Below are positions 11,570-20,744 of a stretch of 64,000 nt of DNA, piece after piece (the first letter of the stretch is position 1; each line of letters opens with the position of its first letter). Location of the stretch: contig CAVWCQ010000010.1 of NCBI GenBank assembly GCA_963753545.1, positions 1 through 64,000 of the forward strand, in the 5' to 3' direction. The translations under genes were made by a program, and so were the position numbers. Under the pieces are notes generated by a model, which saw only the letters and a program-made list of their open reading frames with translations, ran no database searches and had not been told where the DNA came from. The stretch comes from CAVWCQ01 sp963753545. GTDB taxonomy: Bacteria > Chloroflexota > Anaerolineae > Aggregatilineales > Aggregatilineaceae.

Positions 11570-14500
11570 CCCATAGAGGGTAGCTGGCGTCTGTTGGATT
11601 CTATGGTGCGATACTGCAACCGTATATAATACAACACCTGCCAGATCGCCAAATCTCCCGCAATAAGATTCATCTTATTGGGGTCACCTGATGTGTACAG
11701 GTCGCCTTGGAGCAGGGCAAACGCTACTAGCGCACGTAGCTGATCATTTCCTTTCATCCAGAGCAGCTCCATCATCGGGACAGTTATAGACATCGGTAGG
11801 TTGAAACGCTCAATCCCTCTGGATATCGCCATGGCCAGGCAAATGATGTCCCAGGTGTATACTTCATGTGCGGTACGCAGGTGGACAGGGAGTTCTATCC
11901 GCAACATGTTCAGCCATATGCGCAACACCATGCGTCCGGTCTTATCAGCCTCACCCTTGGCCCATGACAGCTCTCGATAGTGCGCTAGCGACTTGCTGGC
12001 ATCATCGTACAATTTCTGTAAAATCTCCAATTCTGACTTGTACTCAGCCACCTGCTCCGAATTTGTCGTGGCCGCATCCTTCAGTACCTTCACCTCCGAT
12101 TCAAAACGTTGTAGGAGGTCCCCTTGCATCAACCGTCGCGCCATCTCCTCGTCTTGAGCAACTTGCTCTTGATTCCTGGTCGCAGCAATTTCAGCGCGGG
12201 TGTTCGGTACAGTCAATAGCGTTGTAGAGTTTGGATGCGGCACTCCCTCGGCAACTCTCTTGGCCTCTTTCACCTGTTCCAGGTACAGGCTCTTATATCG
12301 AAACAACTTCTTCTCCTCCGCCTGAGACTTCTTCAATGCTTCCTGCGTCGTATTCAACTGGAGTTTTAGCGCATTGAGCTCATACGTAATGTTGCTCAGC
12401 GCAACCGCATTCACATCTCCATCTCCAGGCGTACTGGAAGAAGGTACAACGGCCACCGTGAGCGCATTGATATCTGTCTGGCTCTCCTGGTTAATCTGCT
12501 CTTTCCGCTTATCAGCTGCGCCATCGTCATGATCAGGGTCCTTTCTTCGTCCTGGGCACTTATCGCCTCCACAGGTCCCTCGTGGCCTCTCAAGGACTTC
12601 CTTCAATGCGGCAATGTGAGACTCGAATAATGCTTTGATCTTTTCGCGTTGCTCCTCCTCCAGTTGAGGTATCAGGTTGGTGTCCAAATAGGCCACCTCC
12701 TTGTCTTCTTCTTCATCCACATACGGAGCTAGTCTCATTCTTGCCACATCGAGCTCGCCTTGCAGCTTAGCGTACTCCTCCGCCAGACAGGATGTCACCG
12801 TAAGGCATGACTGCTTCGTCTCTTCCTGCAGCATCTGCGCATTCTTCAGCAGTTCATCCTTCTCTTGAAGTGCGTTCTGGACCTGAGCTAAGTCCCGCAA
12901 TGCCTTAACATGGGCTTCTTCAACGCTGGTCTTGCGCTTGAACAACTCGTTGTAGTCGCGCGTGCAGATTTTGACTCGGAGTTCTGCGGCTTCCAACTTG
13001 TGTTGCATTCTTGTTGCTTCTTCCTTAATGGCTATATTCTTTGCTGAAAAATCTGCCACCTCCGAGTCTCTGGCCGCAAGTGTACACCTCAAGGATTCAA
13101 GAGCAAACATCGTTGCTGCAGACGGTAGGACTTGAGGCACTGGTGCGCTGACCACCATTTCTAACTTCTTCTGCTCTTCCTCCCCCCCATTGTCATCTGT
13201 AAGGTTGATAATATCCTTAACCTGATCTGTTTTAAGGGGTTCTTGGTCTGCTGTCTTGGAAGAGCCTGGTTCAGTTTTATCTGCAGTGTCCTCCGACCGA
13301 TCCGACCTCTTCCGCTTCTTGAAGGTTACCTTCTTGTTGTTTGAGGTTTCCAGGATACTCTTGCCAGTAGGCTTCTTCTGCGTTGATCCTCCTGGGGTCT
13401 TGGTCAGCACTGCAGTTGAGTCATCCGTCGGTACAGGGATCACCGCCGGGTCAATTGCCAGGAGCATGTAAATATGGGCCGCCATTCTGGTCTTGCCCTT
13501 CGTCACATCGATCACTCGCAGCTCCTTCTCGAGGCTTTTGCAGAGGAACTCGGCCCAGTCGACCTTCTTCCCATCCTCAGCATCAATGACGGGCCCCATG
13601 ACACCCTTTGAGATATAGGATGCAACATGTTTCAGGTTCAGTAACTCGTTCACGAATCTGATCCCTGCACGCCTGACCGGATCAACCATCTGACTAAGGC
13701 AGTGCTCTGACGTCTGGGCTCGCTGGCCGAACAAGTCCGTCATCTCTTCGTCTGTCACCACTCTGGGCTGGGACAACGGGGGATGCCTCTTCAACTTGAA
13801 GGTTCTGGCTACTACATCCGGGGTTATCACAATCATCTTCCCGTTATATCTGAGCAGCTTCGTCTTCTTAAAATCTGCAATAATAGCCTTAAACACATCA
13901 AGACGGACTTCCATGCCCCATGGCAAGCTGGCCATCTCTGCAAGTCCACACTGCTTAAGCCAATCTTGAAGTGCTGGTAATTCGAGATCTCGCAGCGAGA
14001 TGTTCGTCTCCAAGGTTAGCCCCGCCATATCTGCTACAACCGAAATCGTCGTTGTCGTCGCTTCTGTTATTGTCGTCGTCGCCTCTGTTGTTGTCGTCGT
14101 CGCCTCTGCTATTGTCGTCGTCGCCTCTGCTCTCTGGGCTGCCTGCTGCTGCAATCTTGCTCTGCACAAATGAATAGGGGCTTGTAATTTTGTGACCCCT
14201 TTTAAACCAACCCAAGAATTGGTATTAACCACCTGTCCCATCCATTCATTACCAACATACTCCTCATTAAATGCCACTTTTGCATGGTGATTAATCATAA
14301 ATGATGTGCCATTTAGTCCATTTAATAATGACACATGCACCATATTCGCAGCGGTCACATCGGATTTAATGCTTTCGGATCGTGGTAATCGTCCGTAGTA
14401 CGGCTTCAAGCGAAAACCGTTGATTGGCTTCGGAAGATCTACACCGTCCATCGTAGCCAGCGTAAACGTACCTGTTCCCAGAAGATTGGTGATGCGATAC

Positions 14501-17500
14501 GGCCCTAACCACCGCATTTTCATTTTACCTGGATGCGGTCCCATGCGTGAGTTAAACACCAACACCGCATCCCCCTTTTCAAATATTATGTATTTGCGGT
14601 TGCGGTCACACCAGATTTTGCGGCGCATTTGAACAACATCTGATTTCCACAATCCTTCCAACCGTGTTTCCTCCAAGCGCAATAGCTCGCGCAGACGGAC
14701 TATTTCCGATTCCTTTTCTGGCATCCTCTCCGCAACCGCAATGCGTAGACTGGGAACCAAAAACTCCATTGGGACTACAACTTCAAGTCCATATGCCAAA
14801 CGAAACGGCGTTTGTCCCGTGACTGTTTTATATGCGGTTCGATATGCCCATAACGCAGAACTCAGCTTCAGGTCCCAATCCGTTATGTTGGCTTCCACCG
14901 TTTTCTTCAGGACATTCTGCAACACTTTATTCGTAGATTCAGCCTGTCCATTGGCTTGAGGATAATAGACTGTTGACTTTTTATGGATAATCATATGCTT
15001 CTTTACCAGTTCTTCAATGGTTGAGTTAAGGAAATGGGTTCCTTGATCACTAACCAGCTCCATCGGACAACCATAACGGGTTATAATCATCTCATACAAG
15101 AACTTTGCCACCGATGAGGCTTTATTATCTCTCAAGGCTCTTGCCTCCACCCATTTGGTACAGTAATCTGTCGCAACTAGTATATATTTTGCTCCTGTAG
15201 CTCTTCCAGCCGGTTTGATTGGTCCCACAAAATCAAGGCCCCACTTTTGAAAAGGTTCTAACGGTAAAATCGGGTTCAATGGCATACGATTCATGACTTG
15301 AGGCTGCCCGATACGCTGGCAAGAATCGCATTGCTTTGCGGTGCGATAGGCATCCTTAATTACGGTAGGCCACCACAATCCTGCTTGAAATATTTTCCGA
15401 CTTGTGGTTTCTCCCGAAAAGTGTCCTCCGCATACTCCTTGATGCGCTTCAGCAAGTATGGCTTCCTGCTCATGTGGCCTGACGCAACGGCGCATTACTT
15501 GGTCAATACCCATCTTGTACAGTTGTCCCGCAATTACCATAAAGGTACGACTACGCAGTGCCAAACGTTTACGTTGATCTCTCGTGCGGTTATCTGGGAA
15601 CGTACCCGTTGTGAGGAAATACAACATCTCATCGTACCAGTCAGTTATTGGCTCTATCTGAAATAGATGCACATCTGGCAACTCATCCTCCACACCTTGC
15701 GCTTCCTCCCCAGTAGTAATTCTCGACAAAAAATCGGCCATCGCATGATCTTTGCCCGGCGTGTGTTTCACGGTAAACTCAAATTCTTGCAGCAGCAGCA
15801 TCCATCTTGCATACTTCCCCGTGAGAACTGGCTTATTCAGCAAGTAAAGCAAGGCTTTATGATCTGTGTAAAACACAAAGTGCTTACCCAACAAGTAATG
15901 ACGGAATTTATTCACAGAATATATCATCCCCAATGCTTCTCTTTCAGTTGTCGAATAATTGCGCTCTGCTTTTGTCAACCTCCGCGAAGCGTAGTATATA
16001 GGATAATGATATCCCTCCTCGGTACATTGCGTAAGGATGGATCCAATAGCGATTTCCGAAGCATCCACATGTACTGCAAATTCTTTGTTCCAATCAGGGG
16101 GTCTTAACACAGGGGCTTTTGTCAACAACACTTTCAAAGTTTCAAAATTCGCTTGGTGATCTGTTGTCCATCTGTACGGTACATCTTTGTGCAATAAGGT
16201 GTAGAGTGGTGTAGCTAAATCAGCCATGAAGCGAATGAACCTGCCATGCCATTTAATTTTTCCTAGAAACCTTTCCAGTTCCTTCTCATTCTTTGGGGCT
16301 TCTAAATCATTAATCGCTTGAACTTTCTTCTCATCCACTGCTATACCTTCTTTTGATATCACATGCCCAAGCAGTACCCCACTGTTCACCCCAAAAACGC
16401 ATTTCGTTGGGTTCAAGCTTAGCCTTGTTTCTTTACACCGTTGCAGGCATAACCGTAATTGCGCCAAATGTTCAGTTTTTTCCCCAAAGACGCTGAAGTC
16501 ATCCAAGAACACTCTCATGAACGAGGTCAAATAATCACGGAATATTCCCTGTACCATCCTTTGGAATGTTGCCGGCGCATTCTTCAAGCCGAAAGTCATG
16601 ACATTGGATGCAAAAGCCCCCCATTCAGTCACAAAAGTCGTTTTCTCCCTATCCTCTTGCGCTACCAACACTTGATTATATCCACTAAATCCATCCAAGA
16701 ATGAGTACATCTCATGACCCGCAACTGCGTCAAGTACCGCATCAGTAAATGGGAGTGGGAAAGGATCAGTTATTGTTACGACATTCAACTTTCTATAGTC
16801 CACACAGACACGAAGTGAACCATTCTTCTTTGGAACAATCACAATCGGGGATAGCCATGTTGCTTGGTCAATTGGGTAGATAAAACCTACTTGCAGTAGT
16901 TTATCAATTTCCTCCTTTACTCTCCTTGCGTAGTTTGGGTTCATCCGGTACCGTTGTTGCTGAACAGGTTTAGCATCTTTTTGTAAGTCAATTTTGTGTT
17001 GGCAATACGTTGGTTCTATACCCCGCATATCTTTATATGACCACGCAAACACACTCTTGTACTCCGTAAGCAGTTCTATCAGTTCCCTTCTGAATTCCTT
17101 GTCCAAATTTTTGCTGACTCTCACGGTTTGCGCTACTCCTGCTACTGTACTTAAATCCACTTCTTCTGTTGCATCTTCCGGCACTCTCTTGGGTTGTTTT
17201 GTCATGCGCAACTTAACATCGGCTTCGTACAGTAGGGAATCATCTTCCTCATTTTGCAGGTTCATATCCATCTCGTATTGTGCTTTGATTTTTTCTACTT
17301 CCACATCAAACAACGATACCAGCGTAGGGTAATCTTCCAACAATTCATCTTCTTCATCCTTCATTGCTCCTTCCAGCCAATTCAACCCTTCCAAACAAAC
17401 TGGTCGTATGTTCCCCAACGGTGCATGTAGCTTTGTGACTTTTACCTTCCTTTTACTTTTGCCCCTTCGTATCACAATCTCATCGTCTGCCCAGTTATGC

Positions 17501-18516
17501 TTAACTCTAGCCATTCTAAGCCACGACCTTCCTAAAAGCATCGGGTAACTGCCATCATCACCTTCCATCCGCAATACGGTGAACGTTGTTACAAATTTCA
17601 GCCCCGCAATAGTAATTTCTACATTGCGTATTAATCCGATCGGATTCACTCTTCGTTGATCTGCCATTTTTACTGTAAATGTTGCAGTATTGGTGATGGG
17701 AAACCCCAAGGCTTTGCGTGTTTCTTCAGCCAGGATATTCACGCCAGAACCTCCATCAAGGACTACTCCCGTTATATTGGTCTCGTTAATCAACACTTCA
17801 ATCTCTGGAACTACACCGTCCCAATCAACACAGGGCATTACGGAACAACTTGTTGATGTATTGGTTGGCCCCGTATCCTCTCCATCTTCCTTCGTTGTAC
17901 TCCACCTCTTTCGATATTCCGGGACTAAAGATAGCAATTCCCCCAGGTTGATATTTAGTTGCAATTTTTCCAATTGTTGTAGAATGTCGCAATTCTTGGC
18001 TGGCGCTGTCATCTCACTTTTATCACCCAGCTCGGTTGCGGTAGTACTTGTACACGCACGTATCTCCTGTGGCCTAGCTTTGTTCTGTTTTTGCGGCACA
18101 TCAGCCTTTATCCTCTCCATAGCCTCCTTATACCAACTGCGTATACCCAATTGGATCTCTGTAGGCTTATTCTGTTTGCGGTACACGGTCTCTCCTTGTT
18201 GCGTTTGCTCCCCTGTTACTGGCGGAACTCCTTCGCCCAGGGTACTCCCCTTATGATTCATACTTGTTGCGCCAGAGCCTTGCGGCCCTCCGCCTTCTGC
18301 CTCACGCAGGTCCACAGCATCATCCTTTTGTTTGGTTTGTCTTACGCTAGAGCTTTGCGGCTCTACGTCTTCTGCCTCTCGCAGGTCAGCAGGATCGCTC
18401 TTCTGCTTATCGCTTCTTACATCCGAGTTCTTACGCTCTCCATTTTCTGCTTCACGCAGGTCAGCAGGTTCACTCTTCTGCTCAATTTTTCTTACGCTGG
18501 GGCTTTGCAGCTCCAC
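11317..18516 (-). CDS. Pol polyprotein (PR-RT-RNase H-IN) with a ~1,000-residue extension
   Basis: The open frame is 2,399 residues. Domains in order: DLREAE repeats (1-80); aspartic protease with D254 in LDGGSG; reverse transcriptase (about 500-700) with CVDYRKLN and FLDDF near 570 and 670; RNase H (about 810-920) with HVDAS and DHKAL; integrase zinc finger, then the DDE core with LDFVG, SDQGTHF and AESTNK near 1094, 1158 and 1191; and a GPY-type segment near 1339. The extension after 1400 has a Thr/Ala-rich tandem stretch (about 1460-1495), a folded segment (1500-1720) with weak resemblance to plant mobile-domain proteins (MIVITPDVVARTFKL), and coiled coils (about 1800-1940 and 2080-2200). 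The first codon is GTG; translation probably enters from gag by a frame change at about 18637. Confidence 0.88.
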   Translation of the reverse strand: MELQSPSVRKIEQKSEPADLREAENGERKNSDVRSDKQKSDPADLREAEDVEPQSSSVRQTKQKDDAVDLREAEGGGPQGSGATSMNHKGSTLGEGVPPVTGEQTQQGETVYRKQNKPTEIQLGIRSWYKEAMERIKADVPQKQNKARPQEIRACTSTTATELGDKSEMTAPAKNCDILQQLEKLQLNINLGELLSLVPEYRKRWSTTKEDGEDTGPTNTSTSCSVMPCVDWDGVVPEIEVLINETNITGVVLDGGSGVNILAEETRKALGFPITNTATFTVKMADQRRVNPIGLIRNVEITIAGLKFVTTFTVLRMEGDDGSYPMLLGRSWLRMARVKHNWADDEIVIRRGKSKRKVKVTKLHAPLGNIRPVCLEGLNWLEGAMKDEEDELLEDYPTLVSLFDVEVEKIKAQYEMDMNLQNEEDDSLLYEADVKLRMTKQPKRVPEDATEEVDLSTVAGVAQTVRVSKNLDKEFRRELIELLTEYKSVFAWSYKDMRGIEPTYCQHKIDLQKDAKPVQQQRYRMNPNYARRVKEEIDKLLQVGFIYPIDQATWLSPIVIVPKKNGSLRVCVDYRKLNVVTITDPFPLPFTDAVLDAVAGHEMYSFLDGFSGYNQVLVAQEDREKTTFVTEWGAFASNVMTFGLKNAPATFQRMVQGIFRDYLTSFMRVFLDDFSVFGEKTEHLAQLRLCLQRCKETRLSLNPTKCVFGVNSGVLLGHVISKEGIAVDEKKVQAINDLEAPKNEKELERFLGKIKWHGRFIRFMADLATPLYTLLHKDVPYRWTTDHQANFETLKVLLTKAPVLRPPDWNKEFAVHVDASEIAIGSILTQCTEEGYHYPIYYASRRLTKAERNYSTTEREALGMIYSVNKFRHYLLGKHFVFYTDHKALLYLLNKPVLTGKYARWMLLLQEFEFTVKHTPGKDHAMADFLSRITTGEEAQGVEDELPDVHLFQIEPITDWYDEMLYFLTTGTFPDNRTRDQRKRLALRSRTFMVIAGQLYKMGIDQVMRRCVRPHEQEAILAEAHQGVCGGHFSGETTSRKIFQAGLWWPTVIKDAYRTAKQCDSCQRIGQPQVMNRMPLNPILPLEPFQKWGLDFVGPIKPAGRATGAKYILVATDYCTKWVEARALRDNKASSVAKFLYEMIITRYGCPMELVSDQGTHFLNSTIEELVKKHMIIHKKSTVYYPQANGQAESTNKVLQNVLKKTVEANITDWDLKLSSALWAYRTAYKTVTGQTPFRLAYGLEVVVPMEFLVPSLRIAVAERMPEKESEIVRLRELLRLEETRLEGLWKSDVVQMRRKIWCDRNRKYIIFEKGDAVLVFNSRMGPHPGKMKMRWLGPYRITNLLGTGTFTLATMDGVDLPKPINGFRLKPYYGRLPRSESIKSDVTAANMVHVSLLNGLNGTSFMINHHAKVAFNEEYVGNEWMGQVVNTNSWVGLKGVTKLQAPIHLCRARLQQQAAQRAEATTTIAEATTTTTEATTTITEATTTTISVVADMAGLTLETNISLRDLELPALQDWLKQCGLAEMASLPWGMEVRLDVFKAIIADFKKTKLLRYNGKMIVITPDVVARTFKLKRHPPLSQPRVVTDEEMTDLFGQRAQTSEHCLSQMVDPVRRAGIRFVNELLNLKHVASYISKGVMGPVIDAEDGKKVDWAEFLCKSLEKELRVIDVTKGKTRMAAHIYMLLAIDPAVIPVPTDDSTAVLTKTPGGSTQKKPTGKSILETSNNKKVTFKKRKRSDRSEDTADKTEPGSSKTADQEPLKTDQVKDIINLTDDNGGEEEQKKLEMVVSAPVPQVLPSAATMFALESLRCTLAARDSEVADFSAKNIAIKEEATRMQHKLEAAELRVKICTRDYNELFKRKTSVEEAHVKALRDLAQVQNALQEKDELLKNAQMLQEETKQSCLTVTSCLAEEYAKLQGELDVARMRLAPYVDEEEDKEVAYLDTNLIPQLEEEQREKIKALFESHIAALKEVLERPRGTCGGDKCPGRRKDPDHDDGAADKRKEQINQESQTDINALTVAVVPSSSTPGDGDVNAVALSNITYELNALKLQLNTTQEALKKSQAEEKKLFRYKSLYLEQVKEAKRVAEGVPHPNSTTLLTVPNTRAEIAATRNQEQVAQDEEMARRLMQGDLLQRFESEVKVLKDAATTNSEQVAEYKSELEILQKLYDDASKSLAHYRELSWAKGEADKTGRMVLRIWLNMLRIELPVHLRTAHEVYTWDIICLAMAISRGIERFNLPMSITVPMMELLWMKGNDQLRALVAFALLQGDLYTSGDPNKMNLIAGDLAIWQVLYYIRLQYRTIESNRRQLPSMGWTNVTRRYTAEKSTAGILRSKVNQTLWEAALKHLAEAQQLCVRIAGRLLKISPSYCKMNLLNPTTELRKWSTWWNSYSCITRK

Positions 18517-18775
18517 GTCTTCTGCATCACGCAGGTCAGCAGGAATAACCTTCTGCTCATTACTTCTTACGCCAGAGCTATTACGCTCTCCGTCTTCTGC
18601 CTCACGCAGGTCAACAGGAATAACCTTCTGTTTATTTTTCTTACGCCAGAGCTATTACGCTCTCCGTCTTCTGCCTCACGCAGGTCAACAGGAATAACCT
18701 TCTGTTTACTTTTACTTACGCCAGAGCTATTACGCTCTCCGTCTTCTGCCTCACGCAGGTTTTTATACATCAAAG
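18290..18775 (-). repeat. Tandem ~24-residue DLREAE repeats across the gag-pol junction
   Basis: About seven units of roughly 70-75 bp, each encoding a form of DLREAEDGERNSSGV followed by a Lys/Gln-rich spacer. The array starts in the C-terminus of gag and ends in the N-terminus of pol. One unit has an A5 run (plus-strand T5 at 18635-18639) that is one base shorter than its neighbour, which changes the frame. Confidence 0.85.
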
Positions 18776-20282
18776 CGGTAGCGCATGGGTTTATTTCTTC
18801 CATCGCATCTACTTTCGCCTTACCTTTATCTTGGGGGAACTCGTATCCTGGCATACCCAAACCATTCTTCTGGCTTTCATTCCAACAGTCTTTATTTCCG
18901 CACACTTGCGTCACTTGCTCCTCTGTTCGGCTCCCCGAGGCTGTACCCTGCTCTTCTTGCAACCATCTCACCGTTTCGCGGCGTACTTTATCATGGTCTT
19001 CCCATGTAACCGTTTTCTTAGCTTTCGGTTGAGGACACGCTTGGACTCTCCCTTGGCTTCGTGTAACCGCATAACCGCCTACTTCCTCGACATCTTCCAG
19101 TGGCGTAATGCTCACCATATTAATATTAGCTTGCTGACCCGACTGCTCCTGCGGCGCAATGTCTTCCAATTCCGAACGATGCCGCTTCCATAACTGGCAA
19201 TCCGGTTTACGATGTCCTGGCTGCCTGCAATACCAGCAAATACCATCGGGTAATCTCCCTCTCCCGTATGTCCGAGGTGGCGGCACCGCATTCATGTGGT
19301 TTGGCCCTTGTGCTACTACTGCTGCGACTTGCGGTTGCGCTTGAACTTGCAATACCGGGGTCTCAACTGGAACCCTTCTTCTTGCTCCATTAAACCTGCA
19401 GTTCTCAGTAGTATGGTTATTCGTGGTTACGCATATAGCACAATACCTATCATTCATCCTGCATTCTTCCTTCGTATGTCCTTCGTTAGAACAACGCGGA
19501 CAGTAGACTCCAGGTCGATACGTAGACGTGGATCCACCAGTAGTTAGCTTGGTCATTAATGCTTCAACATTCTTTACCTTTACTTTAGTCTTACGCTTAG
19601 TTCTTTTCCCCCCATCGCTCTCCGAGCTGCTTGACGATGATGCCTCCGAATCCGACTGCGAGCTGGAACTGGAACACGCTTCCTTGTACTTTTTTGCTCC
19701 TTTCTTCTGGTTGCGCGTGTTGCGCTCAACCCGCGATGCTAACTCCACCGCCTCATCTAAGCTATTCAAGTCTTGCGCATTCAAGGATATGATACCTCTA
19801 TATTCCCTGCGCAGTCCAGCCACGAACCAGCCGATAAGCATTGTCCTAGTCGGCTTTGAATCCTCATCCAGTCTTTTATAAAGTGTACGCAGTCGCCCCG
19901 CATATTCATCAACTGGCTCCTTGCGCCCCTGCTTCATTTTATACAACTTCTGCAATAGTTGTACTGGGGTCTTCTCCTGCCTAAACCTTATCAGGAAGGC
20001 ATTACGCATCGCGGCCCATGTTGCAAAATGGCCTTGCTCATACTGAACATACCATTCCATTGCCGTATCCCGCAAGGTACAGGGAAAGAAACGCAATTTG
20101 TGCATGTCTGTTGTGTGGCCGTTGGCTGTACACACCGTATCGAACTCATTGATATGGGTGTCGGGATTATCACCTCGCTTCCCCTTAAATTGTGGCAACC
20201 GAATTCTTGCAAAACTTGCGCCTGCCTCTTGCTGCATTGCGCCTTCTCTGTTCAGCCGCGCAAGTGTGCCCTGGTTCTGCAC
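18567..20282 (-). CDS. Gag: capsid domain and three zinc knuckles
   Basis: The frame is 571 residues. Residues 25-200 form a Retrotrans_gag-type capsid domain (RLPQFKGKRGDNPDTHINEFD, AMEWYVQYEQGHFATW, QLLQKLYKMKQG). A Ser-rich acidic stretch follows, then three zinc knuckles: CPRCSNEGHTKEEC and CWYCRQPGHRKPDC have the classic CX2CX4HX4C spacing, and CAICVTTNNHTTENC has five residues between the second Cys and His. The C-terminus enters the DLREAE repeat array and then runs into a foreign frame (RRLFLLTCVRQK) for about 20 residues before its stop, because of the short A-run. The given first codon (GTG) is not a start; the true N-terminus lies upstream. Confidence 0.85.
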   Translation of the reverse strand: MQNQGTLARLNREGAMQQEAGASFARIRLPQFKGKRGDNPDTHINEFDTVCTANGHTTDMHKLRFFPCTLRDTAMEWYVQYEQGHFATWAAMRNAFLIRFRQEKTPVQLLQKLYKMKQGRKEPVDEYAGRLRTLYKRLDEDSKPTRTMLIGWFVAGLRREYRGIISLNAQDLNSLDEAVELASRVERNTRNQKKGAKKYKEACSSSSSQSDSEASSSSSSESDGGKRTKRKTKVKVKNVEALMTKLTTGGSTSTYRPGVYCPRCSNEGHTKEECRMNDRYCAICVTTNNHTTENCRFNGARRRVPVETPVLQVQAQPQVAAVVAQGPNHMNAVPPPRTYGRGRLPDGICWYCRQPGHRKPDCQLWKRHRSELEDIAPQEQSGQQANINMVSITPLEDVEEVGGYAVTRSQGRVQACPQPKAKKTVTWEDHDKVRRETVRWLQEEQGTASGSRTEEQVTQVCGNKDCWNESQKNGLGMPGYEFPQDKGKAKVDAMEEINPCATALMYKNLREAEDGERNSSGVSKSKQKVIPVDLREAEDGERNSSGVRKINRRLFLLTCVRQKTESVIALA

Positions 20283-20676
20283 CGTATTCCCTCGCCCACG
20301 GATTCTTTGAAAACAGTGACTGCGATGTCCCGTATTGAAATTCTGCTGTCGTAAACCAATTTTTTGGGCTGGTCGGCCTATGATACGGATTCCACTCGTT
20401 CCACGGTATACTAGCCTCTGGTTCCTGCGCTTGGTGCTGGTGCGATTGTCCGTTCTCCGGTACGTAGCATTCCCACCCCGGGGGTAGATCTTCCTCGATT
20501 CCTACTGCCGGTTCCTTCTGATTCAGTGTCCTCGCCCTATAGCTTGATTCGCCAATTGCGGCTACTCCGTCACTGTGACAGGTACTCTTTTCGGTCCGCA
20601 ACCTGTAACGCCGTTCACGATCTGTCACCAACTGGTCATACGACGTTCGTTCGTCTTCCGTGACTCCCCTCGACAT
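20185..20676 (-). CDS. N-terminal segment of Gag in another frame
   Basis: This frame of 163 residues opens with an ATG 69 bp inside the 5' LTR, just after the primer binding site, so it is the natural start of gag (MSRGVTEDERTSYDQL). It overlaps the main gag frame at 20185-20282, and the main frame stays open upstream of its first listed codon. The frame change could sit at the A6 run near 20361-20366. No domain is recognised; the segment is rich in charged and aromatic residues. A simple indel, mutational or from sequencing, is the likeliest cause. Confidence 0.6.
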   Translation of the reverse strand: MSRGVTEDERTSYDQLVTDRERRYRLRTEKSTCHSDGVAAIGESSYRARTLNQKEPAVGIEEDLPPGWECYVPENGQSHQHQAQEPEASIPWNEWNPYHRPTSPKNWFTTAEFQYGTSQSLFSKNPWAREYGAEPGHTCAAEQRRRNAARGRRKFCKNSVATI

Positions 20677-20724
20677 AACATTTCACCCGCACTTCTTCTT
20701 CAAAAATTATACATATCCTGTCGT

Positions 20725-20742
20725 TCCCCAGCGGAGTCGCCA
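20725..20742 (-). other. Primer binding site of element B
   Basis: The minus strand reads TGGCGACTCCGCTGGGGA two bases after the LTR end (20745). It begins with TGG, the complement of the CCA tail of a tRNA. The form resembles primer sites of Tat/Ogre-type elements, often assigned to tRNA-Arg; I have not checked it against a tRNA set. Confidence 0.75.
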
Positions 20743-20744
20743 AG

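Noticed and set aside
14040..14135. Trinucleotide GTC-rich run resembling a microsatellite or CRISPR-like repeat
   Set aside because: It is a coding tandem repeat (Thr/Ala/Glu-rich) inside the pol extension; units are too short and there are no spacers.
18091..19032. Plus-strand open frame of 313 codons
   Set aside because: Antisense reading of the tandem DLREAE repeats and gag; the repeats keep the opposite strand open by chance.
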